A stretch of 64,000 nt of DNA, taken from contig OX359193.1 in assembly GCA_947172415.1 (NCBI GenBank), forward strand, positions 878,501 through 942,500, read 5' to 3'. Numbering within the stretch: position 1 is the first letter of the stretch; every line of letters begins with the position of its first letter. This DNA comes from Chondrosia reniformis. Its lineage: Eukaryota > Porifera > Demospongiae > Chondrillida > Chondrillidae. The notes under the pieces are model-generated. The model saw nothing but the letters and a program-made list of their open reading frames with translations, was not told where the DNA came from and did not search any database. Below are positions 36,401 to 48,614 of this stretch, one piece after another. The translations under genes and the position numbers were made by a program.

Positions 36401-39175
36401 ATGTCAGTCAAACCAGACTTTATTTCAATATAAAGTTATATGTCCTTGATTCACACAACACTGCAGGAATGAGTAGAGTCGTGTTTTATTTGCTATAGGA
36501 AACTGTCTTGACCGTACCAGTTGCTCAAGCATTCACCTTCAATGTTTCTGTTAAGAACAAAAGGGTTAGTCCCTTTAATATTGGCTGGTGACTGTGTAAT
36601 ATCTACTGTACAGTGTATATATATTTATATTTGTATGTATGTATGACATTGTATACACATTTACAATAAATATGGGTTTCTAAAGCTCTATAAGTTTTCT
36701 TTAAATAGTAAATCTAGGAAAATCTAGGAAATCTAGTAAATCTAGGAAAAGCTAGTAAATCTAGGAGAATAGTGTTTACTATGTTTATTCCTGTTTTTTA
36801 TAAATGACAACCCTTTTTAGCCTTTTCTTGTACATTTCAATTTTTTTGTAAATACATTCTTTAAAAGGTATAAAGTAAATAATATTCTTATGATTAATGT
36901 GTAGCTATTTGTGATTTTCCAGCTAGTTCATTGTTTCTTCACAGATGGAGAAGATAGATGACTTAATTGCAGAGGAACCTTTTCTGCTTATTGCTACACT
37001 TGTATCTAACACTTCAATTCCAATCAAAATTATCAGCTTGGAGTACGACAAGGCAGGCAACAACTGCTGTATTATGTACACACTAATACTGATCTACTTC
37101 TCTCTCTCTTTAGCCGGAGACACTGGATGATATTGGAGCCATACCATCATCACTGACTGGTTGTACGTGTATATGTAATGCATTCCTCATATGAGCACGT
37201 CTTATATATATATATATTTCCATTGTTCCTTATATGGGCATGTCCTTCATATGTCCATGTATTCCTTATTTGGGTATACCTTTCATATATGTATTCCTTA
37301 TATGGTGATTTCTTTCATGTGATAATAATATCCTGATATTCGTCGCATGGACAGATATGTCCTTGTTGCATTGTTCATACTTACAGTACATCCTATACCT
37401 ATTCACTGACTGTCATTTGTAGTGGTACTTTCAAATGAAGGAGACGTGGCACAGGAATGCTATTGTCTGAGGACTTGTAGTTCATCAACGTTCAACACTT
37501 CCCTGACACTTGGGAGAATGACAGTTATATGGAGCAGAGAGTCAGTTTACTTTAGTACATATTTATATGCCACTGGTGTGAGTATAAATAACAATATATC
37601 ATTGCCCTGTGCTATGTACTTACCAGATTGCCATATTTAATTTATCATCCTTAGAGACCAATTAGCTAATATCCCACCAGTCAGTGTGTCAGAAACAATT
37701 TCAACCATGCCAGTCCAAAATCTTCCTTTTACCATTGAAACTGGTATGTCTTATGCATAGTACCAACTGCATTTGTTTTATTATTTGCTCATATTGCTAA
37801 TGTTGATATTGTACATTAATAAAGTCTTATTGCTTATCAGTGTGAAAGTTGCAAACTTGTATCAATCTTTATAATTAACATATTTTCACTATATATTGCT
37901 CCCATTTTGAGTTTCTTCTCTAACATTTCCTGTCTCTCCTTCTCCCTCTCCCTCTCCCTCTCCCTCTCCCTCTCCCTCTCCCTCTCCCTCTCCCTCTCCC
38001 TCTCCCTCTCTCTCCCTCTCCTCCCTCTCCTACTCCCCCAACCCTCTCCCCTTTCCTTCCCAATTTTATGCTTACTTTTTTGTAGGTATTCCTACAGAGG
38101 GATTTGTCGATACCATCATGAGGTTATCCTTTACTTTGCACAATAAAACTGAACTTGTTCAAGACTTTGAGATTAAAATGATTCAAGATGATGACGTTCA
38201 TTTTGCTGCAGCTGGAAACCAAATGGTATGTATGGATATAGCCCTTTGTTTTTGTACACTTTCTGGTGTTAAAATCTTAGGTAGCAGCTGTCAAAACTCT
38301 AGGTATTTCAGCTCTTTCTTGTACAAAGTTGCAAAAGTTTGAAATGTGGTTATTACCAACTCAAACTAAGAGAGGGTGCTTCAGCACACAGAGCATTCCC
38401 TAAATATGCCACTGGCAAAATACTAGCCAAACTCCCTGTTGCACTCTCACATAACTTAGTACCTCCTCCCTACAAATTTCTAGAGCCGCCCCTGAAAGTA
38501 TACAGTATTACAGTAAGCAACTACAAGTTTGTACACTTTGTAAAGGGAACAGCTGAAAATGCCCCAAAGTTTGGACAGCTGCTACGTACTTAAGATGTTA
38601 CACATTATAACAGCTGCTGTGCTTTATTTCTTCTTTGCTGACATTTATAATTATTTATGTATATATCTTCTTTGTGACATTTATATACATAATTTATACT
38701 ATTTCTCCTTATTTATATTTCTTCTTTGCTGACATTTATGATTATTTATGTATATATCTTCTTTGTGACATTTATATACATAATTTATACTATTTCTCCT
38801 TATTTATATTTCTTCTGTGCTGACATTTATGATTATTTATTTACATTTATTTATCTTTGTTCATTGCTGACATTTATTTATATTTCTTCTTTGCTGCCAG
38901 CATCAGTTTAGGATATTACCAGATACCAGTTACACCATGCACTACAATCTGGTGCCTTTGAAGCCTGGTCACATGACCTTACCAACATTCCACATCACAT
39001 ATTGCCGGGATCCACGTGCCTCTAATGCCCTTATAAGGCACAAGATACCATCACACGTTAACATTAGGGTAAGCAATATGAGTTCCTTATATTATGCATA
39101 TGGTTGGTTAGTGTCCTGTATTTGCTGCAGCCTACTAATACGCAACAAGCGAAGCTATTAATTGATGTAAATTGA
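27417..39175 (+). CDS. TRAPPC11: TRAPPC11, TRAPP III complex subunit (foie gras) (32 coding exons)
   Basis: ER-to-Golgi tethering and autophagy factor. Exons: 27417-27623, 27885-28054, 28161-28228, 28337-28472, 29160-29232, 29630-29739, 29964-30063, 30461-30594, 30928-31069, 31149-31236, 31871-31950, 32194-32272, 32349-32403, 32492-32572, 32948-33012, 33200-33261, 33365-33497, 33565-33634, 34031-34088, 34366-34485, 34610-34940, 35316-35410, 35780-35839, 35902-35961, 36499-36564, 36945-37052, 37114-37162, 37423-37540, 37655-37743, 38086-38225, 38901-39068, 39131-39175. Sum 3360 nt, 1119 aa (human 1133). Matches run end to end: FVGLTGLD near the start, LPGDH-like FPGDHIYP, PAVLVVFYDLDW, the foie gras region (GLYYQKAAYYATERQ; YRQESWWQIL), CNYDALKTAEEWW, and C-terminal FRILPDTSYTMHYN. 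Donors after exons 9, 13 and 25 are GTTAGT; the exon-26 donor appears to be GC. An in-frame ATG at 27396 is an alternative start; 27417 has the better context. Confidence 0.92.
28480..28950. repeat. Imperfect AT-rich tandem repeat in TRAPPC11 intron 4, interrupted by a transposon
   Basis: Repeated blocks of AGTGATCCAGTAGGTATATA with AATAATATGTATTATATATAC. A family-B foldback element sits inside the array at 28604-28777. The unit resembles the donor end of the preceding exon (GTGACCCAGTAAGTGTATAA), so the array may have arisen from the exon-4/donor junction. Confidence 0.75.
28604..28777. mobile_element. Family-B foldback MITE, reverse (TRAPPC11 intron 4)
   Basis: Reverse orientation; CAGGGTTTCCTTCAG and CTGAAAGACACTG ends. 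Inserted within a tandem repeat. Remnants of the family are also seen near 14150-14220, 17228-17330, 22670-22730 and 34970-35130. Confidence 0.75.
30655..30835. mobile_element. Family-A repeat, TRAPPC11 intron 8
   Basis: Diverged copy (GGTCACTGATGAAGGGTGGT; CTCACTAGGTTTAGTTCCCT). Other diverged or partial copies: 1045-1175, 16738-16880, 18555-18665, 31650-31835 (reverse; its end lies just before TRAPPC11 exon 11), 43665-43775 and 57228-57378. Confidence 0.7.
33660..33990. repeat. 21-bp minisatellite in TRAPPC11 intron 18
   Basis: Repeats of GGACTCTTATTAGTAAGCAT with variants (AACATAGGATTTCGTA). Irregular, about 14 units. Confidence 0.85.
37936..38030. repeat. (CCCTCT)n array in TRAPPC11 intron 29
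   Basis: A CCCTCT hexanucleotide run ending about 55 bp before the acceptor at 38085. The 79-codon frame of LSLS across it is spurious. Confidence 0.93.
38628..38895. repeat. 91-bp tandem repeat, about three copies, TRAPPC11 intron 30
   Basis: The unit contains CTTTGCTGACATTTATGATT, then ATATATCTTCTTTGTGACAT and CTATTTCTCCTTATTTATAT. The third copy is truncated. It runs to the acceptor (TTTGCTGCCAG) at 38900, whose sequence resembles the unit start TTTGCTGACA. Confidence 0.88.
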
Positions 39176-39323
39176 ACAATTATTCACTTTTTCATTTATT
39201 TTCTTTACTGGTATAACTAATATTGTATTTCTCCTATGATGAGCATTATAATAAGTCATACAATAGTTGATTATTCATCAAAATATAGCCATACATTGCG
39301 CAAGACGTGTATCATCATAGAAA

Positions 39324-42300
39324 ATGGCCGACAGAGGTGATTTGTGGAAGCGTTTGAATGTTGGTGTTCATTTAAGCAAAGAACAGATCTTGTCCTGGAA
39401 TCTATCAGTACGGACTTAGATGCGTGCATATACACACAAATATAACCTAGCACACGTACTAGCATAGACGTATCCTTCGTTAAACTACGAAAGGATATAT
39501 AATGTTATGTAAACATTTATTTATAGGAAGGTCAGTGTATATCATCTCAAAGATCAACAGCAAAGGACTTGTCGGATTTAGACTTCTTTGGTGATGCCTA
39601 TCAAACTCAGAAACAAATAAACACTCCATTTTCATCTAAAGGGGCAGATATAGAAGAAAGAAAGAGATCAGCAGACCACCATGGGGGGAGTAGTGAAGGT
39701 ACCGCATTAATGATAATATTCTTTATTCTAGTTTATACTTAAATGCTACCTCGAGTGTTACTTGATAGAACATACCCCAACATACCTAATTGAGATAGAG
39801 AGATTATTAATATACTTATAATGTGATGCAAGACTACTTATATGTGATGCAAGACTACTTATATGTGATGCAAGACTACTGTCATTTTCTGCACAATCAT
39901 TATATACGTAACTATATAGATGGAAGTCCTCCTGAGAAGAAGGAATTATTTGGTTCTGATTTTAATGAGGAGAATTCAGAATCAGGATCTGATGTAGAAG
40001 GAACAGGGATATCCTTGTTTACTGGTCAATCAGCAGTGAAAACCACATCAAAGGCAAAGAAGAAGAAAAAGAAGAAGAAACAAAAAATAAAGTCTAAAGT
40101 GGAACTTCAGCGACAGGAGGTCCATGCTTGCACATTATGTAATACTTAAAAACATATAAATTGCATAGCTACGTTATATACCATTGTTAAGTAGCTACAG
40201 TGATGTACAATACATTCATCAAAAATGTGAAAAGCCATGCATTAACCTCACTCCTGTTCAAATCGTCATGAAGACTATCCTTGATTGTTAATAATTACTA
40301 TTAGCTTATTGGGAAATACCCTTATCTAATGATTGAACCCATCTATAGCTATCATGTGTTAACATAACAGCCCATACTTATAACTTTCAGCTAGATTCTG
40401 TAGACTTCCATCATCCACATATTTACTTAAATTAAATTTATTTATTGTTCAATGTATGTATATATTTGTTACTTATCCTGTAAAGGCCAATGCAGTCCGT
40501 AATGCTCACAACATTCACGTGCGAGGAGCTGATGTGACAGATGCTGTCACTACATTTGAGCAGCTAGCGGAGGGCTACCACCTCCCGGAGTATCTTATGC
40601 AGAACATTCTCAAGGCTGGCTATACCGTACCCACTCCAGTACAGATGCAGGTTACTCCTCTCATGCTACAGGTATGAATGAACTTGTAATGCCCTCTATC
40701 TTGCTAAGTAGCAGGTATTGCACAATTTTAAAATGGCTGGTGTATGGTGTGATACTGTGCATATTTTTGTTTACTAGCAGTAAAATAGTAACATTTAGCA
40801 GAAATATATGTACGTAGTTCCTATTATTATGAAATTTTTGGCATCCTTCAGCAATTAGTATGTCAATGTTTAGCGGAATAATATACGTAGTCTGTGCTAT
40901 TTGACAGAATACTACGTCTTGTAATCTGTGTTGTTTGATTGATCTGTTTCTGTAGAAGCGTGAGGTCCTAGCTTGTGCCCCAACAGGTTCAGGGAAAACA
41001 GCTGCTTTTCTCATTCCAATCTTGAAACACCTCCAGGTACATACATAACTCAAATACATGGCTCCGTGACTGTACTGATGTGCATGTGACTCTACTGATG
41101 TGCATGTGACTGTACTGATGTGCATGTGACTCTACTGATGTGCATGTGACTGTACTGATGTGCATGTGACTGTAGTGATGTGCATGTGACTGTACTGATG
41201 TGCATGTGACTGTAGTGATGTACATGTGACTGTACTGATGTGCATGTGACTGTAGTGATGTGCATGTGACTGTACTGATGTGCATGTGACTGTGCTGATG
41301 TGCATGTGACTGTACTGATGTGCATGTGACTGTGCTGATGTGCATGTGACTGTACTGATGTGCATGTGACTGTACTGATGTGCATGTGACTGTACTGATG
41401 TACATGTGACTGTACTGATGTGCATGTGACTGTACTGATGTGCATGTGACTGTAGTGATGTACATGTGACTGTACTGATGTGCATGTGACTGTAGTGATG
41501 TGCATGTGACTGTACTGATGTGCATGTGACTGTGCTGATGTGCATGTGACTGTACTGATGTGCATGTGACTGTGCTGATGTGCATGTGACTGTACTGATG
41601 TGCATGTGACTGTACTGATGTGCATGTGACTGTACTGATGTACATGTGACTGTACTGATGTGCATGTGACTGTAGTGATGTGCATGTGACTGTACTGATG
41701 TGCATGTGACTGTGCTGATGTGCATGTGACTGTACTGATGTGCATGTGACTGTGCTGATGTGCATGTGACTGTACTGATGTGCATGTGACTGTAGTGATG
41801 TGCATGTGACTGTACTGATGTGCATGTGACTGTGCTGATGTGCATGTGACTGTACTGATGTGCATGTGACTGTGCTGATGTGCATGTGACTGTACTGATG
41901 TGCATGTGACTGTACTGATGTGCATGTGACTGTACTGATGTACATGTGACTGTACTGATGTGCATGTGACTGTAGTGATGTGCATGTGACTGTACTGATG
42001 TGCATGTGACTGTGCTGATGTGCATGTGACTGTACTGATGTGCATGTGACTGTGCTGATGTGCATGTGACTGTACTGATGTGCATGTGACTGTACTGATG
42101 TGCATGTGACTGTGCTGATGTGCATGTGACTGTAGTGATGTGCATGTGACTGTAGTGATGTGCATGTGACTGTAGTGATGTGCATGTGACTGTACTGATG
42201 TGCATGTGACTGTACTGATGTACATGTGACTGTACTGATGTACATGTGACTGTACTGATGTGCATGTGACTGTAGTGATGTACATGTGACTGTAGTGATG

Positions 42301-45300
42301 TGCATGTGACTGTACTGATGTGCATGTGACTGTAGTGATGTGCATGTGACTGTAGTGATGTGCATGTGACTGTAGTGATGTACATGTGACTGTACTGATG
42401 TGCATGTGACTGTACTGATGTGCATGTGACTGTACTGATGTGCATGTGACTGTACTGATGTGCATGTGACTGTACTGATGTGCATGTGACTGTAGTGATG
42501 TACATGTGACTGTACTGATGTGCATGTGACTGTAGTGATGTGCATGTGACTGTAGTGATGTGCATGTGACTGTAGTGATGTACATGTGACTGTGCTGATG
42601 TGCATGTGACTGTAGTGATGTGCATGTGACTGTAGTGATGTGCATGTGACTATACTAATATACACATGATCATAGGTACCAAAGCGAATTGGCTTTAGAG
42701 CTGTCATACTATCCCCAACTAGAGAACTAGCTCAACAAGTAAGTTGGTATCTTTCAAAGCTCTCTCCCACTCAATTCTACTTTTCATATTCACAGACACA
42801 CAGAGAGTGCATTAGACTGAGTGCAGGGTCAGGGTTCAAAGTTCATATACTCACAAAAGCCTCTGCTAACAACTTTGGTCCCACATCATCTCAACGTTTT
42901 GGTGAGCGGCCATGTTTTGGTGGATGTAGACTAGGGAACAGTCTAAGAGCCAAGGGCACCATTCAATTGCAGCATTTCTTCCTCTTCTAGACGTACTTGT
43001 TACTACTCCTAATCGGCTAGTCCACTTGCTGAGTCAGCAGCCAGTAGCCATTTCTCTGAAGAAGTCAGTTGTAGCATAGAATATCTGATTAATTTGTTAT
43101 TTAAGCTATCTGTAACAAAATTCAAGGATTTGGAGGTTTTGCCTGCAGGTCTTCATTAGCAGTCGTGTGGATGGAGATTACAATGCTATCCATGGGTTGA
43201 AATGTCCTAATCCTTGATTTAGTCTAGTTGGCCCCACTGTGCTATACTGAGATACGTTCTTTGCCTCCCTCCACTGGGTAGTGTTGAGTGGCTCATTTTA
43301 GATGAGGCAGACAAGCTGTTTGAGGAAGGAAAGAACAGTTTTAAGGACCAGATTTCCCGGATCTATTCTTCTTGCGACTCCCCTCAAGTCAAGCATGGCA
43401 TGTTCAGTGCAACCCTGGGATCTGGAGTTGAAGAGTTTGTGCAAGCTCATTTTGATTCTCCTGTGAGAGTCATTATTGGAGTCACGTAAGTCACTTTCTG
43501 TGCCTTAACTATTGTAAGTGCATACTCTAAGGCCATTGCTGTGTATGAGACTAGCATTCATGAAAGTTTATTAGCAACAAATTCAAATAATTTGAGAGTT
43601 TCCAAATGGATTGTCTCTGTATTTAATTGCTGGTTGTCATGTTTTAGTGTACTTGTTGTAGAGAAGGAGAAACCTCTTGTATCCTCATCCAAAGCTCTCA
43701 TGATCACTGGGTTTACTTTCCCCATAGGCCTTTTAGTCTAAAGTAGATGTAGTATGTTGAAACATGGTATGTTAGATTATTATAGGGTACAGTACACTGT
43801 TTTGAATATGTACCTTCTCATCTAATACACTTTAGGATACCTTCAATATTTATTACCTTCCTTTTTCAATATTATCATCTCAGTTCATTTGTAGATTTTA
43901 TAAATATATACTAATACTAATACTAATACTAATAAATCCGATGCAACCATAATTGTATTTATTATAGGAACTCAGCCACTCATCTAATTAAACAAGAGCT
44001 CTTGTTTGTTGGTCAGGAGGCAGGCAAATTAATAGCAATGAGAGAAATCATTAAAAAGGTACTCATACTACGTATAACTTAAAGGCACATATAGAACTGT
44101 ACTTCTCGTTCTAAAGCGCTTTCTACTTTGAGAAAGTGAGAATAAACAAGTCCCCACTTTACTAAGAAAACGTTAACCTGAGATTCGTAAATTGAGTAAA
44201 CAGTATTTCAGGACTATTATTCACTTTGTGATTTACAAATTATTTGGGGTGTCTTAATTTCTGTAGGGATTTAGTCCCCCAGTGTTAGTATTTGTACAGT
44301 CAATTGATCGTGCCAAGGAACTCTTTCATGAACTGATCTATGATGGCATCAATGTTGAAGTGATCCATGCTGACCGAACACAAGCTCAGAGGGACAACAT
44401 CGTGAGAGCATTTCGGGAACAAAAGGTACACTTTGGAGATATCACCTTGGTACTTGAATGTTTGGCCTCTGGTCACGAATTCTATATAAAATTAAACCTT
44501 GAGATGGCTGTTTTTATATAGCTGGATCTCTTAGTCTATGTTCAGTACTAATGAATGTACATTTGTACTATACGTAGGTACTTACTTGTATGTTGTGTAC
44601 ATTGAGAATAGTACTAGTTTTAATGAGCCTTGGCAACACATTTTTTTCAACAATTCAACCTTTCAACTTGGAGGTCTTCATCAATAATTAAAAAAATATT
44701 ACCGATGAAGACGTCCAGTTCAAAAGGTTGAATTGCTGAAAAATAATGCATTGCTGAGGCTCATTACTATACTTGTATGTATGTTTAGGTTGTATCTCCC
44801 TATATACGTATAGGCCTTCTACTGTATTATGTATCTATGTATGTATATACGTATCATATGTCTATGTATGTATTACAGATCTGGGTTCTTATATGCACTG
44901 ATCTGATGGGGAGAGGTATTGACTTCAAAGGTGTCAATATGGTGATCAATTACGACTTTCCCACCTCTGCCATCAGCTACATTCACAGGATTGGTAGAAC
45001 GGGGAGGGCTGGGAGAGAGGGAAGGGCAGTTACTCTCTTCACAGAGGATGATGCAGTCAACCTTAAAAGGTCCTTTAGGGAGTTTGAGTATAAGCTCCAT
45101 GTGACTGATTACAGTACATCCGTGCATCTTGAATATTATATATATGCTAATATCTTGAACATCACGTTAGCATACACCAATCAAATGTCAGCTTGTATTC
45201 TGCATGACTCCTTTTTGTATTATTTGACCAAACTCCTCTAGTTAGTTTTTCCAGTTGATACTAGTACTGTCTACTGAAATACATATTGAAGTGCTAATAT

Positions 45301-46067
45301 ACATATTACTAATGTAATAATGGTGTAAAAGTTATTAGTAATGAATATTTTTCGTTTAGACTGGAACACATAATTGATATGATTTACGTATGCATGATAT
45401 ATCTTTATAGTATTGTTAATGTTATGAGGAGCTCGGGATGTGAAGTACCAGAATGGATGCTTCAAATTGAGAAACCGTCAAAGTAATTTCAGTGTGCATC
45501 TTTATCAATCTAGCTATCCTATACCACTAGTTATGTTGCTTATGGTATCAGAGGGTGGATCTAGAAATGTCTAAGGGAGGGGTACATGTGCTACATTAGA
45601 CACAAAGGGGCGTGTTTCGGCACCCCCGCCCTACGTATGTAAATCAGTCACTGTGTGTCTAATAGTTTTATTGGGTATGTATTTGGTTTCAGGAAAACAA
45701 AGAAGAAACTAGTCAGAAAACCAGTAAAGCGTGATTCAATAGAAACCATCACAAAGTATGACAAGGAGAAAGCCAAAAAGACAAGGCAAGACTTCATTCA
45801 TAGTAATTATCCTTTTTAAGATTGTAAGAATGCAAGATAATTTGTACTATAATTGCAGCTACCTGGAATACCATACAATGTATGTATATATCTCCACCAT
45901 GCAGAAAACCTACAGTATTACCCAGCTAATGCTCTCCTGTACTCTTACTGGAATGTGCTTTATATTATGGTCAATAATTATATACATATTTGTGAATGAT
46001 ATTAATAATGTACTGTTGTTACAGGGAGATGATTGCTGCAAGTAAAAAGAAGAAAATGGCAAAGTAA
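39324..46067 (+). CDS. DDX52: DDX52/Rok1-type DEAD-box RNA helicase (15 exons)
   Basis: Nucleolar ATP-dependent RNA helicase of 18S rRNA maturation. Exons: 39324-39407, 39527-39698, 39920-40119, 40486-40671, 40956-41036, 42676-42738, 42796-42901, 42991-43063, 43282-43485, 43968-44058, 44267-44425, 44879-45069, 45411-45482, 45693-45785 and 46025-46067. Total 1818 nt, 605 aa (human 599). Motifs: Q-motif region [12 protein letters not shown] with PTPVQMQ, Walker A APTGSGKT (222-229), Ia PTRELA (255-260), II DEAD (329-332), III SAT (364-366), GIDFKGVN and [12 protein letters not shown] (509-518). The Ib-region [11 protein letters not shown] and the segment [20 protein letters not shown] are nearly identical to human DDX52. 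A Lys-rich nucleolar-type stretch lies in exon 3 and another at the C-terminus. Intron 5 is almost entirely minisatellite. Intron 14 is GC-AG (AAG|GCAAGA). The start is only 149 bp past the TRAPPC11 stop, same strand. Confidence 0.94.
41067..42652. repeat. 20-bp minisatellite, about 79 copies, filling DDX52 intron 5
   Basis: Unit TGACTGTACTGATGTGCATG with single-base variants (tgtgctg, tgtagtg, tacatg). Variant blocks recur at spacings of 180, 240 and 300 bp, so higher-order duplication is visible. It begins 30 bp after the donor and ends just before a TACTAAT-like branch site and the acceptor at 42675. Because 20 is not a multiple of three and no unit frame holds a stop, all three minus frames are open for about 500 codons; these are not genes. 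Confidence 0.97.
44631..44766. mobile_element. Foldback MITE with TA-type ends (DDX52 intron 11)
   Basis: Ends TAATGAGCCT and AGGCTCATTA are perfect inverted repeats; inside, CAATTCAACCTTTCAACTTG and GTTCAAAAGGTTGAATTG pair. 136 bp. Ends fit a TA target duplication, as in Tc1/mariner-derived MITEs. Confidence 0.78.
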
Positions 46068-46876
46068 TATTTTGGAGGTTATTCCACTTTAAACAAAGAG
46101 GATTATTTGCAATTCAAAAACATATATGTACAGTACTGTTGAAATTTGTGTTTGGTAGAATCTCTTAATTATACGATTTTGATTGATGATTGCTGTGTAA
46201 TTACAGTTTAGAATTCCGACAGTAATTGTACCTTTCTTAGTGCTTGAAAATTGAATGCACTTGTAGGGTTCCTCTGGGTTAGATACGATATTACAATGTG
46301 GGTATTGCGAATGCTTTCATTTTTAGTTTTACATCGTAATAGTGCGAGCCATATACTTTGGGTCTATCACTCCTTGAAATGTATTTCTACAAACTTTCTC
46401 GCCGCAGTAATAGTTATAATGCTATACTTTACATCGCTAGTTAGCGGACAGTTGCTCGCACATTAAATGTGTGTTATCTTAAGCTTCTTCCTCATCCTCA
46501 GCATTTTCTGAGTGCTGTATACCAACTCCGCCATTTATGAACATAATATCCGAGAGTATGCAAGCTAGGATGGCCGAAAAACATGGCCGCCCTTCCAAAA
46601 TGCTAACTGGAGATGTAGTATAGTAATTTCCAAAATGCATAAGGTTTTTAAAGCACACTCGATCTCCTTTAGTAAAAATTGAAAGATGCATTTTTGTCAA
46701 AAAATTCAAATTTAAAGTATATACCCTTTAAATAAAATGCAGTTAAAAGTTGCAAGTTCACTGTCAAAAAGCATATGTAATCCAATACAAGTAGACCAAG
46801 TCCAGTGTGGCAAGCTGTTGACTGCTTGTCAAATGAGTCAACTACACAGAATAAATAATAAATAAAAGTTAGTATA

Positions 46877-47480
46877 ATGACTAAATTTTCAAATATAGCC
46901 AGCACATGATACACCTACGTATATAGCTAAAATGCAACGCTTAAAATGGCTAGAAATGACAAAAAGCCTAGGAAGAAACATTCTAGACATACAAAGTATA
47001 TACATGATTAACAGTTAAAGTACATTAACTAAATTAAGCCAAAGGCTTTCTGTTTCTCAAATGGTATAATTGCACACTTACTACAAAATGAGATTGCCAT
47101 CCCTCCACTTAGTGAGTGCAATGCAGCTGGTAAACTTGAGGTTTAGCACTTTTTAGTTCGTTAAATTGAGTAGATTTGCAGTCCATACAATGCAATCTAT
47201 AAGTAGGGGACCTTGAATGAACTGCAGTAACAACCTAAGGTAGAAAACAAGAATGCATTCATATGAATGTTTCTCATGGCATATGAACTCACTTAAGAAT
47301 AATTAAATCTTTTCTTTTTAGTTTGTACATACTTCATTTGGATCCAACACAGTGCAATCTTTAAAGTAGGGATCCCGGACCCTTTGATGAACTACAGGAA
47401 GGGAGAGAAAACAGGGTTATCATAAGTATTTGAGTTAGAATGGCAATCTGAATATGAACTCACTTAAAACATTTCATCTT
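46877..47480. repeat. Diverged tandem duplication of about 200 bp
   Basis: Two copies share blocks in the same order: GTGCAATCT/ATGCAATCT with AAGTAGGG, then TGAACTACAG/TGAACTGCAG, then GAGAAAACA/TAGAAAACA, then ATATGAACTCACTTAA. The copies lie around 47160-47300 and 47340-47480. Bounds are approximate. Confidence 0.6.
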
Positions 47481-47499
47481 ATAAATGGTGTGTACTCCT

Positions 47500-47800
47500 C
47501 TTAGCATCAACTTTACCATGGAAAAGTTGACCCCGGGGCACACCACGCGGAGGTGGGAGTACATCGTGCCCCCCACTCTGCCCAGTAGTGCTCCACGTTC
47601 TCAGCTAGGAGGGGAGGAAGATGCGCGGGAACGGCTCGGCGTACCTAGCCGCCCTGTGACCAGTTACTAGATCAAGGTACAAATGCTACGTGTACAATGA
47701 CCCGACCCTGGCGGACCTCAAACCTTCTTCATTGAGAATCATGACACACCGGCGTAGCACCGGAGAACAGTGCGTCACTTTACCTCAAATCAGACCTGCC
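47500..47800. other. GC-rich island of unknown function
   Basis: About 300 bp of GC-rich sequence in a strongly AT-rich setting. The plus-strand open frame at 47485-47670 has no recognisable family. A similar-sized GC-rich block lies at 50540-50860. These may be exons, promoters or a structured RNA; I cannot decide from sequence. Confidence 0.4.
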
Positions 47801-48614
47801 TTCGTATGAGATAGGGACCACTAAAGGAATAAAAAGGATATATATACTAAACATGTCAAACACAAGTATTATATCAAAACATTGTTGTGTGAAAACTTAA
47901 CACAGGTAGCATGCACATGTACGTAAAAATGCTGCAATTAGGACAGGGACAGACCAGCCACAGAAGATGAAAATAAGTGACCATTCACAGTTATCCATGT
48001 TTTCTTCCTAATCTTGCTGTATATTCTGAATGTCTTAAGATATTAAAATGCAAAAATGCCAATCTTGCTTAATCCATAAATGCAAGTTACTGAGTGTATT
48101 AATGCCACAAATGTCATTCTTGAGCAAAAAGTTGCAAGCAAAAGGTCAATATTGAATGTCTTCGTATAAAATAATTATCAACAGCTGGCTCAAAGTGGCA
48201 TGCAAGTCAAGGCACAGAACAGACTATCAGCTCAAAATGACAAAATGGCTAGTCAAAAAAACAAAACAGGGACAGCCAGCTCAAATTTAAATCAGCTCAA
48301 AGTAGCAAGTCAAAATAGGACATTAAAAGCTAGTTCAAATTGGCAAATCAAAAAACAGACCAGGGACTGCCAGCTCAGTGGCAAGTCAAAAATGGAACAG
48401 AGGCAGCTGGTTCAAAGTTGCAATTCCACAAAAATAGGACATCCAGCTCAAATATGTCAAAGTAGAAGTAAAATAGCCATGACAAATGTAAAGCTTGCAA
48501 AACCTGTGGAATGTAGAAAGAAAAGAAAATTAAATGCGACTGAATATTTTACTTATATAATTGGCAAACCTTCAAAAGATGTATCTGGTTGCTTGGTTTA
48601 TTCTGTTCTGAGTT

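Noticed and set aside
40989..42707. Three overlapping minus-strand open frames of about 500-570 codons
   Set aside because: They read a 20-bp tandem array in all three frames and overlap DDX52 exon 6 antisense. Absence of stops follows from the unit sequence. No splice or start context.
46669..46914. 81-codon minus frame with hydrophobic stretches
   Set aside because: Overlaps, in another frame, the acidic-tail frame ending at 46479; no homology and no clear start. Low-complexity AT-rich sequence can give such helices.
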